Of a stretch of 42,603 bases of DNA, positions 33,540-42,603 are shown piece by piece. The position numbers and the translations under genes were made by a program. Within the stretch, counting starts at the first letter, position 1, and the number at the start of each line of letters is the position of its first letter. A model generated the notes under the pieces. The model ran no database searches and was not told the origin of the DNA. It saw only the letters and a list, made by a program, of their open reading frames with translations. The DNA comes from Gnetum montanum (taxonomy: Eukaryota; Streptophyta; Gnetopsida; Gnetales; Gnetaceae): assembly GCA_015680685.1 (NCBI GenBank), contig MNCI01008868.1, positions 1-42,603 on the forward strand, written 5' to 3'.

Positions 33540-33945
33540 CAGTAGGGGACCCCTCTTTTAAAATTTTAAAATTTTGAACATTTTACAAACACTGCCAATA
33601 GGCAAAAATTTTGCATGGAATGAAAAATTTAGAAAGGAAACTAGTTTTGTATTAACTTATGTGTTATGTAAAGTTTTCATGCTCTTGTATGCTAGTTTTA
33701 GGCCATTTCAGGCCATTGCTAGTTTTGGGCCACTTCGGGCCATTGCGTAATAAGTTATAGTGAAAGGTGCTAATGCTAGTTTTAGGCCACTTTAGGCTAT
33801 TGGCATAGCATGCTGAAAGAATGGCACATTGACGAGAATAGGAAATGACGAATATGCAAAGATAGCAACTAGGTGGGAGGTCGTAAGGCTGCTATGCTAT
33901 GCGTAGCTGCCTCTTGACCTTTCGTGGATTGATCGGCACGTAAAG
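33540..33945. other. linker between antisense gene end and protease
   Basis: Noncoding. Contains an AT-rich TTTAAAATTTTAAAATTTTG stretch and three hairpin repeats. A CTATGCTATGCGTAGC word near 33890 resembles the LTR repeats. Confidence 0.5.
33691..33802 (+). repeat. three copies of the hairpin repeat, GGCC variant
   Basis: Units at 33691-33717, 33718-33745 and 33774-33802 read GCTAGTTTTAGGCC then 4-6 bases then GGCCATTG or a variant. Here both stem arms are GGCC instead of GTC and GAC, so pairing is kept while sequence changed. Confidence 0.7.
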
Positions 33946-35451
33946 TCAAGGCGTTTCACAAAGGCCCCCGTTCATATCACTGTCCTTCCCTTGGAAGGGC
34001 AACTCAACCCATGCATTTTCGATTTGAGGGTCAGCTCGTCGGACCAATCCCTTTGTTGTACGATCAATGCATGCATGAATAGGTGCTTCATCTTCAGAGG
34101 TCGTAACTTCTAAACCTTGTTCCATGCCTACGTTGCTGATTTCTTGCGTTACCACCTCGTCACCATGAATTATGACCTTCCTACCCACGTACGGTAAGTG
34201 GATTTCTTGGTGTATAGGCGAGGAGACAACCCTAAGTTGTGCTAACCATGATCTTCCCAAGATCAGGTTAAACCCTGGCATTTCTTCCACTATGAAAAAC
34301 GTTGCGTCTGTGGGGAACTGGTCCCCTACTATGAAGTTTACATGAACTGTGCCCTTCACCAGGACACGTGCCCCATTGAAGGACTGCAAACACGACATTG
34401 CCGTTGGTTTAATCTAGTCAACTAATCCCAACTTATCTATAATAGGAAAGGAAATGACGTTTGTGGTAGCTCCATCATTGACATGTACCCTTCAGATCTG
34501 GTGTTGGCCGACCCGAATTGTGATGAAGAAAGGCACCGTAGTCACTTGACCCCCTTCGGGATCTTCCTTAATGGCGTCACTACTGAAAGCTAATTGAGGT
34601 ATCGTGGACTCCATGGGTATGGAGGGGAGTATGACCAAGTGAATCGCTTTCTCTTCTGCTGGCATGTTTTTGTCAACCGAAATTGCCGTTAACATGCGAA
34701 CTAGAGCTTCGCGGTGTAGTACAAATGTCATGACTAGGTCGTACAAGCTCAACGTAGCATTTTTCTACCATAGGGCTTGCCCAACCTAGGTGAGGGCATC
34801 CAAGAAGTCTTGGCCACCCGCCTGTTTGACACCTTCCTCCTCCTCGATTTGTCCTAGAAGACAAATCTCTCGAGGAGAGACAACCTCGGACCTAGGTTCA
34901 GATCTTTGTTGGTAGGGTGATGCAGGCTGTGTAATCGTGTCGACCTTCATCTTTGGTGACGAAGGTGTAAATACAAGGGACAAAGGCGTAATCTTGTGGA
35001 TACTTTTAATGGTATTCCCCTTCGATGCCTCATCCACCAAGTGGGCTTCTCACCTAGTGGGGTGAGGAGGTTGTTTAATGTTGTTGCATGGGATGGGGAT
35101 TATTGAAGACGTTGGCCCCCTAATGATGAATGGGGCTAGAGGCGTTAGCTGACGGGGTCGTATGGCCTCACCAACAGGTGGTGCAAAGGTAGGTGCCCAT
35201 GGTGGAACTTTCAGGATGAAGGGTGGCTACGAGCTTGGACCAGCCATAGGTGGTATTGGTGCACTACGCTGAGGTACATGAATCAAAAACGGCTAGAAGG
35301 GTGGCATGGGATCATTGTCAATACCGATGGCATTGATTACATAACTGGCATTATTGGCATTGAGGGGATCTATGTAGACATACATGGATTGGTTTTCAGG
35401 GCGTACTAGGTTACTTTCATCCAGCACCAACTTTTCTAGGTCGATTAATCC
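33946..35451 (-). pseudogene. element E protease and Pro-rich linker
   Basis: Same frame as gag. A Pro/Thr-rich linker (to about 34800) leads to a retropepsin. Its active site reads VNDGATTNVIS (about 34470), with Asn where the catalytic Asp is expected; AAT for GAT fits a G-to-A change. After a TAG the fold continues with RVLVKGTVHVNFIVGDQF, FFIVEEMPGFNLILGRSW, the usual ILGRSWL flap-end motif, and a tail ending at 33946. TGA and TAG stops lie on both sides of the active site. It would have cut the gag-pol polyprotein. Downstream the frame ends and the antisense gene region begins. Confidence 0.75.
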
Positions 35452-37731
35452 TTAGATGTCATCCTGCAACGATAGACAATAATCTGTGGTGTGACCACAT
35501 AGTTGGTGGTAGTCACAAAATCTATCTGGCTTGAAACCCCTAGGAACCGAAGGCTCATTGGGCAGGGCCAAAGAGGGATTCCTAAGGAGCTCACAGTAGC
35601 ATCGATGTCTCATGTTTGCTTCCTCTGACATCTGCTTATGTTGGATGTATCCCACTGCCAATAGTTGCTTCAAGAGTTCTAAAGGTTTGAGAGGCAGTGG
35701 GGTGTATTTCGAACTATCTTTGCACTCGAAGTTAGGTTTAGTATATGCAGATGTCTCGGGCGCAGGTGCAGCAAGTTGTGATGCTTAGCCCAGTTTGGGT
35801 GCAGAGTCAGCTGCAGGTATGGACAGTTTCTTGTTATTCTTGCTTCCGCTGTTGCTATGTTTAGGCTTAGCCTCAGCTGCCACAGCAGCCACCATGGTTG
35901 TTGGGATCTTACCCTTGTCCTTTTCTGCAAAGCTATTTTTGTAAGTGATGTAGGTCGGGTCTTTGCTCGCCTCTGCCGCATCTTGTATGCTTTTCGTTTG
36001 AGCAAAAGCTTGGCTCAGTGAACGTGGAGTGAGGTAATACGGTTTGGATTTGATGAAGTCGTTCACTGCACCTTTAAAGATAGCTAACAAGTGAGCCTTC
36101 ACGATGGGCTCACGGATTTCGTTAAGGGTCGCGCTCCAACGTTGAATGAATTTTTGGACTGGTTCTAATGGGTCTTGTTTCATGCCCATCAGCTGATCCA
36201 GCATGGTTTCTGGCTTCAAGTTATATTTGAAGCATGTCACAAACTGGGTTAAGAGTTCTTCCAAACTCGAAATGGATGAACGTGGCAACGCACGATACCA
36301 ATCTAGGGCTTTCCTGGCTAGGGACATGGTGAAGACGCGAATGATCGTATGCGGCCACTGTTGCAATAGCAAAGACTTTGATCGGAAAGTGACAAGATGT
36401 GTATTGGGATCCCCTTCCCCGTCGTACTTCATGAAGTGCGAGAAGGACATCCCGGGTAGTAATATCAGAGCAAGAATTGTGGGGTTGATGGGGTCATCCT
36501 GATACAAGTCCATGACTTGTACCGTATCGGACCCAACAGCTTTGAGGCATTTTACTTCCTCAGTTAGGGTCTGGATGAGTTGAAACGCTTGGTCTAGACC
36601 CAGCAACGTTGTAGACGGCTGAGGGACTACGGAGGCAACTCCCACATGTGGCATGGTGGTAGTGGCGATTTGACCCATCGGCGGTGCCGTTGGGGCCACC
36701 CTCGCTAAAGGTGCTGTTTGGGTTGTCCACCACCTGGTGGGTGGTATTTTTGGAGCAGTAATAGTGGGTTGATTCACCGAATAGGTCGTTTGGGTTACCT
36801 GCGGGATAGACCATGTTCCCGTATCAGGATGTACTGTTTGTGGGGTTGAGTAGGCCTGGGGGCTAATGTAGTGATACATCTGCAACAGTTGTAGAATAGA
36901 CAAAGAAGTGAACGGAGTCCACCACGTGGATGGGCTTGGGCCCACCATGTGGATGGGCTTGGGCCCACCACAGTGGGTGGTACAAATGCATACGTAGGAA
37001 TCGGTATAAGAGTTATGTGCGGTTGCAAAGTAGGTACAGTATGGACATGCGGTAGGGTAGCCGTAAGAGGCATGTTGCACACTGTGGGAGCATGCTGATA
37101 AACAGCTTGTAGTGGCATAGTTTCTGCAGGCGCAACCAGGGAATAGGGGTGATGACACATGAGGAATGTAGCATGGCTACCCATTGCAGTTGCGGTTGTA
37201 GGCTGCTGAAGTGTAGACATGATGACGAAAGGGATGGTGACAGACAACGGGTTGGCCCAGAAGGACTGGGCAGATGGGACAGGGGTTGGCCTGACCTTCC
37301 TCGTCAAATTGGGAATCGAGTTCCTCCTCTCCATCTTGAAAGGTGTCATCTTGGTTGGACGCTGTGTCTTGTTGTTCCCTAAGCCTGGTCAACTGGATTT
37401 ATCGATCTAGAAGCCTTTGGTATGCTTGCATTAAAGGCAGAGAAATGCCCGGGGTAGGAACGAATTCCTCCCCTTTGCAGTAAGCGAACTTGAAGCTATG
37501 TTTTTCTTCGAGTTCGTGTAAATCCAAGGGCAGATTAGCCTGCACCTTTGCACAAAGAAAACTATAACGCTCGTGTTGCTGGGCTAGTCCCTTAGGTCCT
37601 CAGTTATAGATTCTGAGAGACCGGCATGTTTCTTGCATTGGATTCAGTTGTTGCTCAGCACCGGTAGTGCCTTGGACCGCGAAGGGCATCTCCGCGTTGA
37701 AGGTATCAACCGCGATGGTGACGGAAGCCAT
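35452..37731 (-). pseudogene. element E gag
   Basis: The ATG at 37731 opens MASVTIAVDTFNAEM; this start fits because the frame runs on through the whole gag and the tandem-repeat leader ends just upstream. A long Pro/Thr/His/Gln-rich N-terminal region follows. The capsid core lies at about 36480-35960: MSFSHFMKYDGEGDPNTHL, TMSLARKALDWYRALP, SLEELLTQFVTCFKYNLKP, LDQLMGMKQDPLEPVQKF, IFKGAVNDFIKSKPYYL. A knuckle-like FCDYHQLCGHTTDYCLSLQ is at about 35530-35470, typical of Tat gag. Stops: TGA in the N-terminus, TAA near 37400, TAG near 37190 and 35790. No frameshift is seen over 2.2 kb. Confidence 0.85.
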
Positions 37732-38600
37732 TGCTAAGCAAGTGATTATGCAAAAAATGCAAAAGAATAGAAGGATTGAAAAAAAGTGATAAAAGGTGGC
37801 TTTATGTCTTGCCGGATTCCAGAGGAATCATCGAGGCGACTGATCTGTACCACACAAAGCGTAAACAACCACAAAGGGTGTCATGTTTATGCCTATGCAT
37901 GATGAGGTGCAGAGCACGTGCAAGACTACCATAAGGCAAGTTCAGTTGACAAGCGATCAAGCAGGCTTTATGTCCCACAGGATCCCAGAGGGACCGTCGA
38001 GGCAACCGACCTGCACCACACAAGGCATAAATAACCTCAAAGGGTGTCACATTTTCACCTGTGGTAGCTGGGGTGTAGAATGCATGCAGGACTACTGTAA
38101 AAAGGGAAGGCAAGTTAAATCGATGTCAGAAGGCCTACTGTCTTGTAGGGTTCTGGAGGAACCGTTGAGGCGACTGATCCACACCGTAAGATGCATAAAC
38201 AACCGCAGATGGGTGTCAAGTCTACGCTAATGCAAGCCAAGGTGTGGAAGGCATACGAGACTACTGTAAGATGAGCAAATTAACTAGCGACCAAGTAGGT
38301 TTTATGTATCATAGGATCTCGGGGGAACTGTTGAGGCGATCGATCTGTACCACACGGGATGGGGTACAGAACGCATGCAAGAAAACCGTAGGGTGGTCAA
38401 GCTAACTAGTAGTCAGGTAGGCTTTATGTCTCACAGGTAGGGAGGCCTTGTGTTCTGTAGGGTTCTGGAGGAACCGTCGAGGTGACCGGTCTGCACTGCC
38501 CAGAGCGCAAACAACCGCAAGAGGGTGTTGCGTTTAAGCTCGTATGTATCAAGGTGCAGAAGGCTCACAGAACTACCGTGACACGCGAAAAAGGCAACAA
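37732..38600 (-). repeat. 5' leader of element E with ~166-bp tandem repeats
   Basis: Units begin with GGCTTTATG or a variant at 37798, 37964, 38132, 38298, 38420 (shortened by about 45 bases) and 38444. Each full unit holds a short hairpin near its start, then CGACTGATCTGTACCACAC-like and AACAACCGCA-like words. Stems vary together: GATTC/GAATC in unit 1, GGTTC/GAACC in units 3 and 6, four of five pairs in unit 2, weak in unit 4. The repeats fill the leader between primer site and gag, where packaging and translation signals lie in LTR elements. Confidence 0.8.
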
Positions 38601-38621
38601 AAGACCCTCCTTCTAGCACCA
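38601..38621 (-). other. primer binding site of element E (tRNA-Asn-like)
   Basis: On the sense strand TGGTGCTAGAAGGAGGGTCTT, six bases after the 5' LTR. From memory, the complement of the plant tRNA-Asn(GUU) 3' end is TGGCGCTAGAAGGAGGGTCTT; the single difference is CG to TG, as methyl-cytosine loss would give. Confidence 0.7.
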
Positions 38622-39457
38622 AAAAACTATAGCGACCAAAAACATCGGTGGCTAGAAGAACGTCAGGGGTTGGCAAACGCGATAGTTCCAACCCCGTATC
38701 TGCGGGAGGGCGATGCTGGGTGTATGCGAACACGGGGTGCCCTGAACGGTCTAGCCGATCAGACAGGGACTTACATCGACATCACTATAGCCTTTTACAA
38801 CGTAAATAGTGCGAAATGCAAGATAATGCTTACGGGTAAATAAAGTAAGGGAGAAATAGTAAAAAATGTAACAGTAATACGAAATAATGCTTAAAGGTGA
38901 ATAAAACAGAAATGCGACAGTAATACGAAATAATGCTTAAAGGTAAATAAGGCAGAAAATAATGTAAGAAAACTAAACAATAAATGAGAGTAAAGTAAAA
39001 TATGGTTAGAAACATGCACCACTCCAGAGCTACAAATTTGTCCGGTCAGGGTGGATACAATCGGCTGCATAGCCTGATGGAGTGCAGAAGTCCCGAGAGT
39101 AACCGAGGTGTGCCAGGAAAAAGAAAGAGCTATGCCCTTGGACGCGGACTTTACGTACAAACAATGCGGGGCTCTACCAAGGTGGTAGAACGGAGAAGGG
39201 GACCTTACGCCAGCCAAGAGAGACTCTCTGTTTACAGTGTTAAACAGATGACTTTGATTATTACAATGCCGATGAGGGGGGGGATCTTTGTTTTAGAACT
39301 CCAAAGTTCCCACTACTTGGAAGCTGTTTGCTTCCAAAAGGACACGAACTCTTTTGAAAATTGCCAACTTTATAGATTGCTGGCTTCTTGCCAAGTTGCG
39401 GGTATCTTTTTTTAGCAAAACAAAATTGCCGACCTTGGTATAGGCTGTTTGCCGGGA

Positions 39458-39465
39458 TATTTATA
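39458..39465 (-). promoter_or_regulatory. TATA box of element E 5' LTR
   Basis: Minus-strand TATAAATA in CCTATAAATATCC. Transcription would start near 39430 and run through the leader into gag. The preceding ~950 bases would be U3. Confidence 0.7.
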
Positions 39466-39729
39466 GGGCTGAAGGTAAGCAAAAGGGGGTGATTTTTGAA
39501 TGCTACGTGCTGCAGGCTTGTGTTATCTTACTGGCACTACTCGAGCCATCTGTGATCATTGGGCTTACAAGATTGTTGCGCTGTGAGCCTGCCATGCAAT
39601 AACTATGATCCTACTATGCCATAATCGCGTCGTTAGTGTCTGGAGACGTGTGTCAATGATCTGATTAGGTGGAATGCATTGATGTCACACAACCACCTGT
39701 ATGTCTCGCTGTGCTTTGTGACTTGACTT

Positions 39730-40140
39730 GCTTGGCATAGCGTAGCACCTTGCCACACGTCTTGTCATATGTCACATGCTTGCTACGCTACGTAGCGTAG
39801 CGTAGCGTAGCAACTGGCCTTAGTCGCGAAAGTTTTGCTGATTTGCAATCCATTCTCCTACGATGCCAGTTTTGTAAACTTTGTTGATTCCTCCTTTCAA
39901 ACTGCCTTCTGTCTCTTCCGCAGGATTGCTACGCCTTGCTGCACCATGTAGCTCAGCGTAACGTAGCAGCAGACATGGTCCGCCGCTTCCTAACAGAAAG
40001 GGACATCACTACAGAACTCGAAATTGGGTGAGGGGAGTGGGTAGTGAAGTCGTTGCTATGCTACGCTGTGTGACATTGCGTAACGTGGCACTTCGTTCCG
40101 CCATCGTTTTCTGAAGCTTGCTACAGCATAGCGTAGTGGG
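39730..40140. repeat. GCTACGCTA/TAGCGTAGC motif cluster in U3
   Basis: Direct and inverted copies of TAGCGTAGC recur here and in the other LTR (about 23050-23460). The core GCTACGCTACGTAGCGTAGC at 39782-39801 is a perfect palindrome followed by further GTAGC units. Decayed relatives occur inside the element near 29636-29745. They could be enhancer-like or protein-binding sites of the LTR promoter. Confidence 0.75.
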
Positions 40141-40415
40141 CTTCGTGACTTAGAAAACTTGCCGAACTGTTTCTTGCGCATCCAGGATGCTACCGCTGAT
40201 TCTGCACATTGTTTCTGAGTAGGTTGCCAGCTGTTTAGGCTACTTTGGTGGGTGGGTAGGATGGTATAGGACCTGTCCATGCTCAAAGTAGAAACTTTGT
40301 CGAACTGACAGACCTGGACTCAGAACATTCCTCTCCCAATGAACTGCCATAGTGCTGTGCGGACTACAAGAGCTTGGTGAGGCTAGGATGACCCTACATT
40401 TTTTAGGGTGTTTCA

Positions 40416-40420
40416 CTTAC
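40416..40420. repeat. target site duplication of element E (right)
   Basis: CTTAC directly after the LTR end TTTCA; partner of 21949-21953. Confidence 0.85.
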
Positions 40421-40620
40421 TAACTTAGCATAAGTAGACTTGGAGATACAAGTCCAAAGATAATGGTTATGATCTAAAAAAACCAAAAACAATACTAAGT
40501 TATGAAATGAGTACAACATAACTTTGTTCATCATAAGAGGATTTGTAACTAGTAATTATCAAGGCTTACGATACTCACAACTACAAAGAATTAAGAAGAG
40601 CACTTATCATTACAAAGAGA
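40421..40620. repeat. 3.5 kb direct duplication, copy B (right part)
   Basis: Resumes the copy at the base after the element E insertion and matches about 4225-4423 up to CATTACAAAGAGA, where copy A diverges. Confidence 0.85.
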
Positions 40621-41330
40621 GCTACAATCTTACAATTCCATAACATTAATATTAGTATCATTTACAAAAAGTTTATCTCATTCTAGAAGATGTTGAGGCA
40701 ACAACGTTTTGTTGTAAGAGCAATGTAACTCAACAAATAAGAAAATCTGATAATCTACCATCAAAAAGATAATATTTTTCTTTAAAATTACATCCATTTT
40801 TTTTCTTTAGAAGACATATTAGGAGGAAGACCTCCAAGTTTTTCTAAATGATGTTTAACAATATTGAAATTACCTCTAATAATCCAATGAACTTTAAACC
40901 AAGATAGAAGATTTTTTAAGACCTTTGATTGATCTTTCAAATTATTAGGAGCATAAATATTAAAGAGTACAAAGTTTCCTTTTCCACTATGAAAAATAAT
41001 CCAAATTACTCTCCTAAGGTTTTAAAGCCAGAATTTAAAACTTCTCTAATCTAATTTTTATCACTAGAATAGCAACATCTTCTTTATTAACTTTATGAGT
41101 AGTAGAAAAAACAATGCAGTTTTGTAAAATGCATTTACTAGCAAAACTAATATCATGCATTGAAATCTTATTCTCTTGCAAGAAAAGAAAATTGGGAGAT
41201 AAATGCTGATTTGAAAGATACTCCTCAGTAATCTTTACTTAGGACCAATCAAAAAGGTCCCAAACATTCTATAATAAAACTAACATTGAGATGTGGAGGA
41301 GGAGGCCCCCATCCTTGATTTTTCAAGCTC
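40621..41330 (-). pseudogene. LINE endonuclease N-terminal part
   Basis: Minus-strand reading gives the first half of an L1-type endonuclease: an FLFLQENKISM segment (the LQEN position of the catalytic Glu, about 41185), a VAILVIK segment, NFVLFNIYAPNNLKDQSKV (about 40985-40930) and WFKVHWIIRGNFNIV. The NIYAPN and RGNFN (normally GDFN) signatures define the family; Asn for Asp in the latter would impair catalysis. It is out of frame in places and has stops. Its C-terminal half is at 20680-21060, beyond the spacer and element E. Confidence 0.65.
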
Positions 41331-41760
41331 AATATTTATTTCACAATCCATGTCACTGATAGGAGAAAAAGTATTGTACGATGAGAAAACATTGGGAATA
41401 ATAGTAGAAGTAGGGAGAAGGAGAAACCTTAGGGATTTTTGATTTGAAATCAATATTTATAGTCCTCTTCTTTTTGCATTGCATTAAGGAAAATCCTTTT
41501 GTATTAGCACTTTCATTGCTAGTCCTTACTAAAAAAGGCCTTTTTTCTATAGAGGAATTCTCTTTAGATAATGAGAGATTATTGACACATTTGGATTTAA
41601 AAGGATTAGTAACAGGTTGAAAATTTGTTAAAGAAGGATTATTATTGAGGGTACAAATTCTTTGGTTTCAAAGAAAAATATACCTTTCAAGAGCAACAAA
41701 ACATACTAAGCAAAATATGCAAATCTAGGTTTATACATTAAACTTAAAAACTTGACATAG
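41331..41760 (-). pseudogene. possible LINE ORF1 or ORF1-ORF2 junction, very decayed
   Basis: Lies upstream of the endonuclease on the minus strand, where ORF1 of a plant L1 would end. Pieces such as LKPKNLYPQ-like and SPISDMDCEINIELEKS can be read, but no zinc knuckle or RNA-binding domain is visible. Assignment rests mainly on position. Confidence 0.3.
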
Positions 41761-42020
41761 ACTAAGCATCCTACTATGTCCACAATATGGTCAAATTGTA
41801 TATCATTCCTTTATGAGGGATCCCAAAGACCTGGGAAGGGATGTAGGAACCAAACCTAGGTTTTTTTATTGGGTGGATGTAGTGGGTGGTGTGTATGTTG
41901 GGGTGGGGGGTTGAACTAATTGTAATATAGGTACACCCCAAGGTATATAGTCCAATGAGAGCTTTATAACTTAGCATTGCCAACACAAACCTTTCATAGT
42001 AGTTAAAATTTTATAAATTA
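41761..42020. other. unassigned AT-rich stretch with a G-rich tract
   Basis: No coding signal. A TGGGTGGATGTAGTGGGTGG-type G-rich tract lies near 41870-41912. Confidence 0.3.
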
Positions 42021-42084
42021 GTGTTATCCATTGGAATCAAACCCATAATTTGGAGTTTTGAATTCAAGAGTCTTAGGATAACAC
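42021..42084 (-). repeat. tRNA-like / SINE-like element with closing stem
   Basis: GTGTTATCC and GGATAACAC form a 9-base terminal stem. On the minus strand a box-B-like GGGTTTGATTCC precedes the right arm. It resembles the tRNA-derived inserts at 2869-2943 and 20589-20663 but is shorter than a tRNA (~64 bases). Confidence 0.3.
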
Positions 42085-42139
42085 CTCATTGTTATTCTTT
42101 GTTTATCCCTTAGTTAATTATAATATGCAGTTTAACTTT

Positions 42140-42603
42140 CTTTAAACGTTTGTAACCAGGCGCACTGGTTCAGCCAAAAATGCGAATTCGTCTGCGAGGG
42201 CAGACTCTCCTTGGCAATTAGTTCGTGATTGGATTTGCCTCAATTCGTTTCGTTTCAAAATTTACAGCAAATTCTCCTCCCATTGTCGCTCATGGTGCTT
42301 CAACTGCGGAGGATCTTTCACAAAGCACAAAAAGCACCCTTTTTAGTTATTCGCATCATGATCCTGGATTTTTGCGTCTTTATTCTTTGCTGAAACCCTA
42401 AAAGCCAGGGTTTAGTGGGAACATGCACATCAATCAGCATTAGCCACAGCAGTAGCCTCCTCTGTTCTTTTTTNCGCAGCTTTCCCATACACACGCATCT
42501 CGCTGCAGGTTACGTTTTGGACTACCCCTTTAAAAAAATGCTGAAGTTACCACGGAGATTTCTTATTTTAGCTAACTGAAGATACTTGCATTTGCAGAAA
42601 AAG
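42140..42603 (+). other. GC-richer edge, possibly 5' region of a host gene
   Basis: Composition shifts up in G+C. A telo-box AAACCCTAA-like motif at 42393-42402 and its inverse AGGGTTTA at 42407-42414 are typical of plant promoters and 5' regions. A small frame from ATG 42293 encodes MVLQLRRIFHKAQKAPFLVI... and stops after 34 codons. Splice-acceptor-like sequences lie at 42466-42478 (with an N at 42474) and 42589-42598 (TTGCATTTGCAG). No protein can be assigned before the window ends. Confidence 0.3.

Larger units (their letters stand above)
21954..40415 (-). mobile_element. element E: 18.5 kb Tat-type LTR retrotransposon with antisense gene
   Basis: Complete from LTR to LTR with a CTTAC duplication. 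Sense (minus-strand) order: 5' LTR 38628-40415, primer site 38601-38621, leader with ~166-bp repeats, gag and protease (37731-33946, one frame), a 5.6 kb gap holding a plus-strand gene, RT, RNase H, archaeal-type RNase H and integrase (about 28280-25029, one frame), hairpin-repeat array, polypurine tract 23727-23741, 3' LTR 21954-23726. The extra RNase H places it in the Tat lineage. Coding regions carry many stops but hold their frames, and the integrase core has lost two catalytic residues, so it is dead. Confidence 0.9.
38628..40415 (-). mobile_element. 5' LTR of element E, 1788 bp
   Basis: Partner of 21954-23726. Its U5 end reads TATAGCG where the partner has TGTAGCG, so the terminal CA of the sense strand has become TA. 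It ends GGGTGTTTCA, followed by the CTTAC target duplication. U3 spans about 40415 to 39430 and carries clustered GCTACGCTA/TAGCGTAGC words including a 20-base perfect palindrome at 39782-39801. Confidence 0.9.

Noticed and set aside
37149-37410. Plus-strand frames opposite element E gag
   Set aside because: Overlapping minus-strand frame continues gag in register from ATG 37731; the plus-strand translations have no recognisable domain.
37798-38600. ~166-bp leader repeats as a centromeric satellite
   Set aside because: Length is suggestive, but the array has only about six units and lies exactly between primer site and gag of one element.

Overview
The window looks like heterochromatic, repeat-filled nuclear DNA of a seed plant. 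Nearly everything recognisable is a nested, mostly dead retrotransposon: Ty3/Gypsy elements of the chromovirus and Tat-like lineages plus an L1-like LINE. The old, slowly eroded nesting would suit a large-genome gymnosperm, but that is inference. I see no intact host gene, rRNA gene, CRISPR array or prokaryotic feature. Only the last ~460 bases look like they could be the 5' edge of a host gene.

Layout. 1-98 is the end of an LTR (family C). 99-1946 is a gag remnant, leader and LTR of a related element (family A), minus strand. 1947-3340 is a minus-strand LINE fragment holding a tRNA-derived insert, followed by an A-rich spacer to 4423. 4590-10560 is a heavily decayed plus-strand chromovirus: a chromodomain tail, an LTR-like stretch, then gag, protease, RT, RNase H and integrase. 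10781-12104 is a GC-richer stretch that may include the LTR of element D. 12105-15983 is element D, a plus-strand Gypsy element kept in one reading frame, with the order gag, protease, archaeal-type RNase H, RT. It is cut off at about 15983, where it meets the truncated gag of a minus-strand family C element whose LTR is 17702-18699. 18704-21953 plus 40421-40620 is a second copy of the block at 951-4423 (LTR A, LINE, spacer).

Into that second copy an 18.5 kb Tat-type element (E, 21954-40415, minus strand) has inserted. It has two ~1.8 kb LTRs, a 5-bp CTTAC target duplication, a tRNA-Asn-like primer binding site, a polypurine tract, gag-protease in one frame and RT, RNase H, archaeal RNase H and integrase in another. 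Between protease and RT lies a ~5.6 kb region with a decayed gene on the opposite strand. That gene has its own TATA-like box and several GT-AG introns, and at least four of the splices restore the reading frame. Element E also carries two families of short hairpin-forming repeats with compensatory changes, one between its coding modules and one in its 5' leader. These, the antisense gene and the unusual RNase H position in element D are the most interesting content. To the right of E, 40621-41760 continues the LINE (endonuclease N-terminus, perhaps ORF1). 42140-42603 is unassigned, gene-edge-like sequence.

All elements are inactivated. Changes in E are largely transitions that give in-frame stops with few frameshifts, as expected of cytosine-methylated, silenced DNA.
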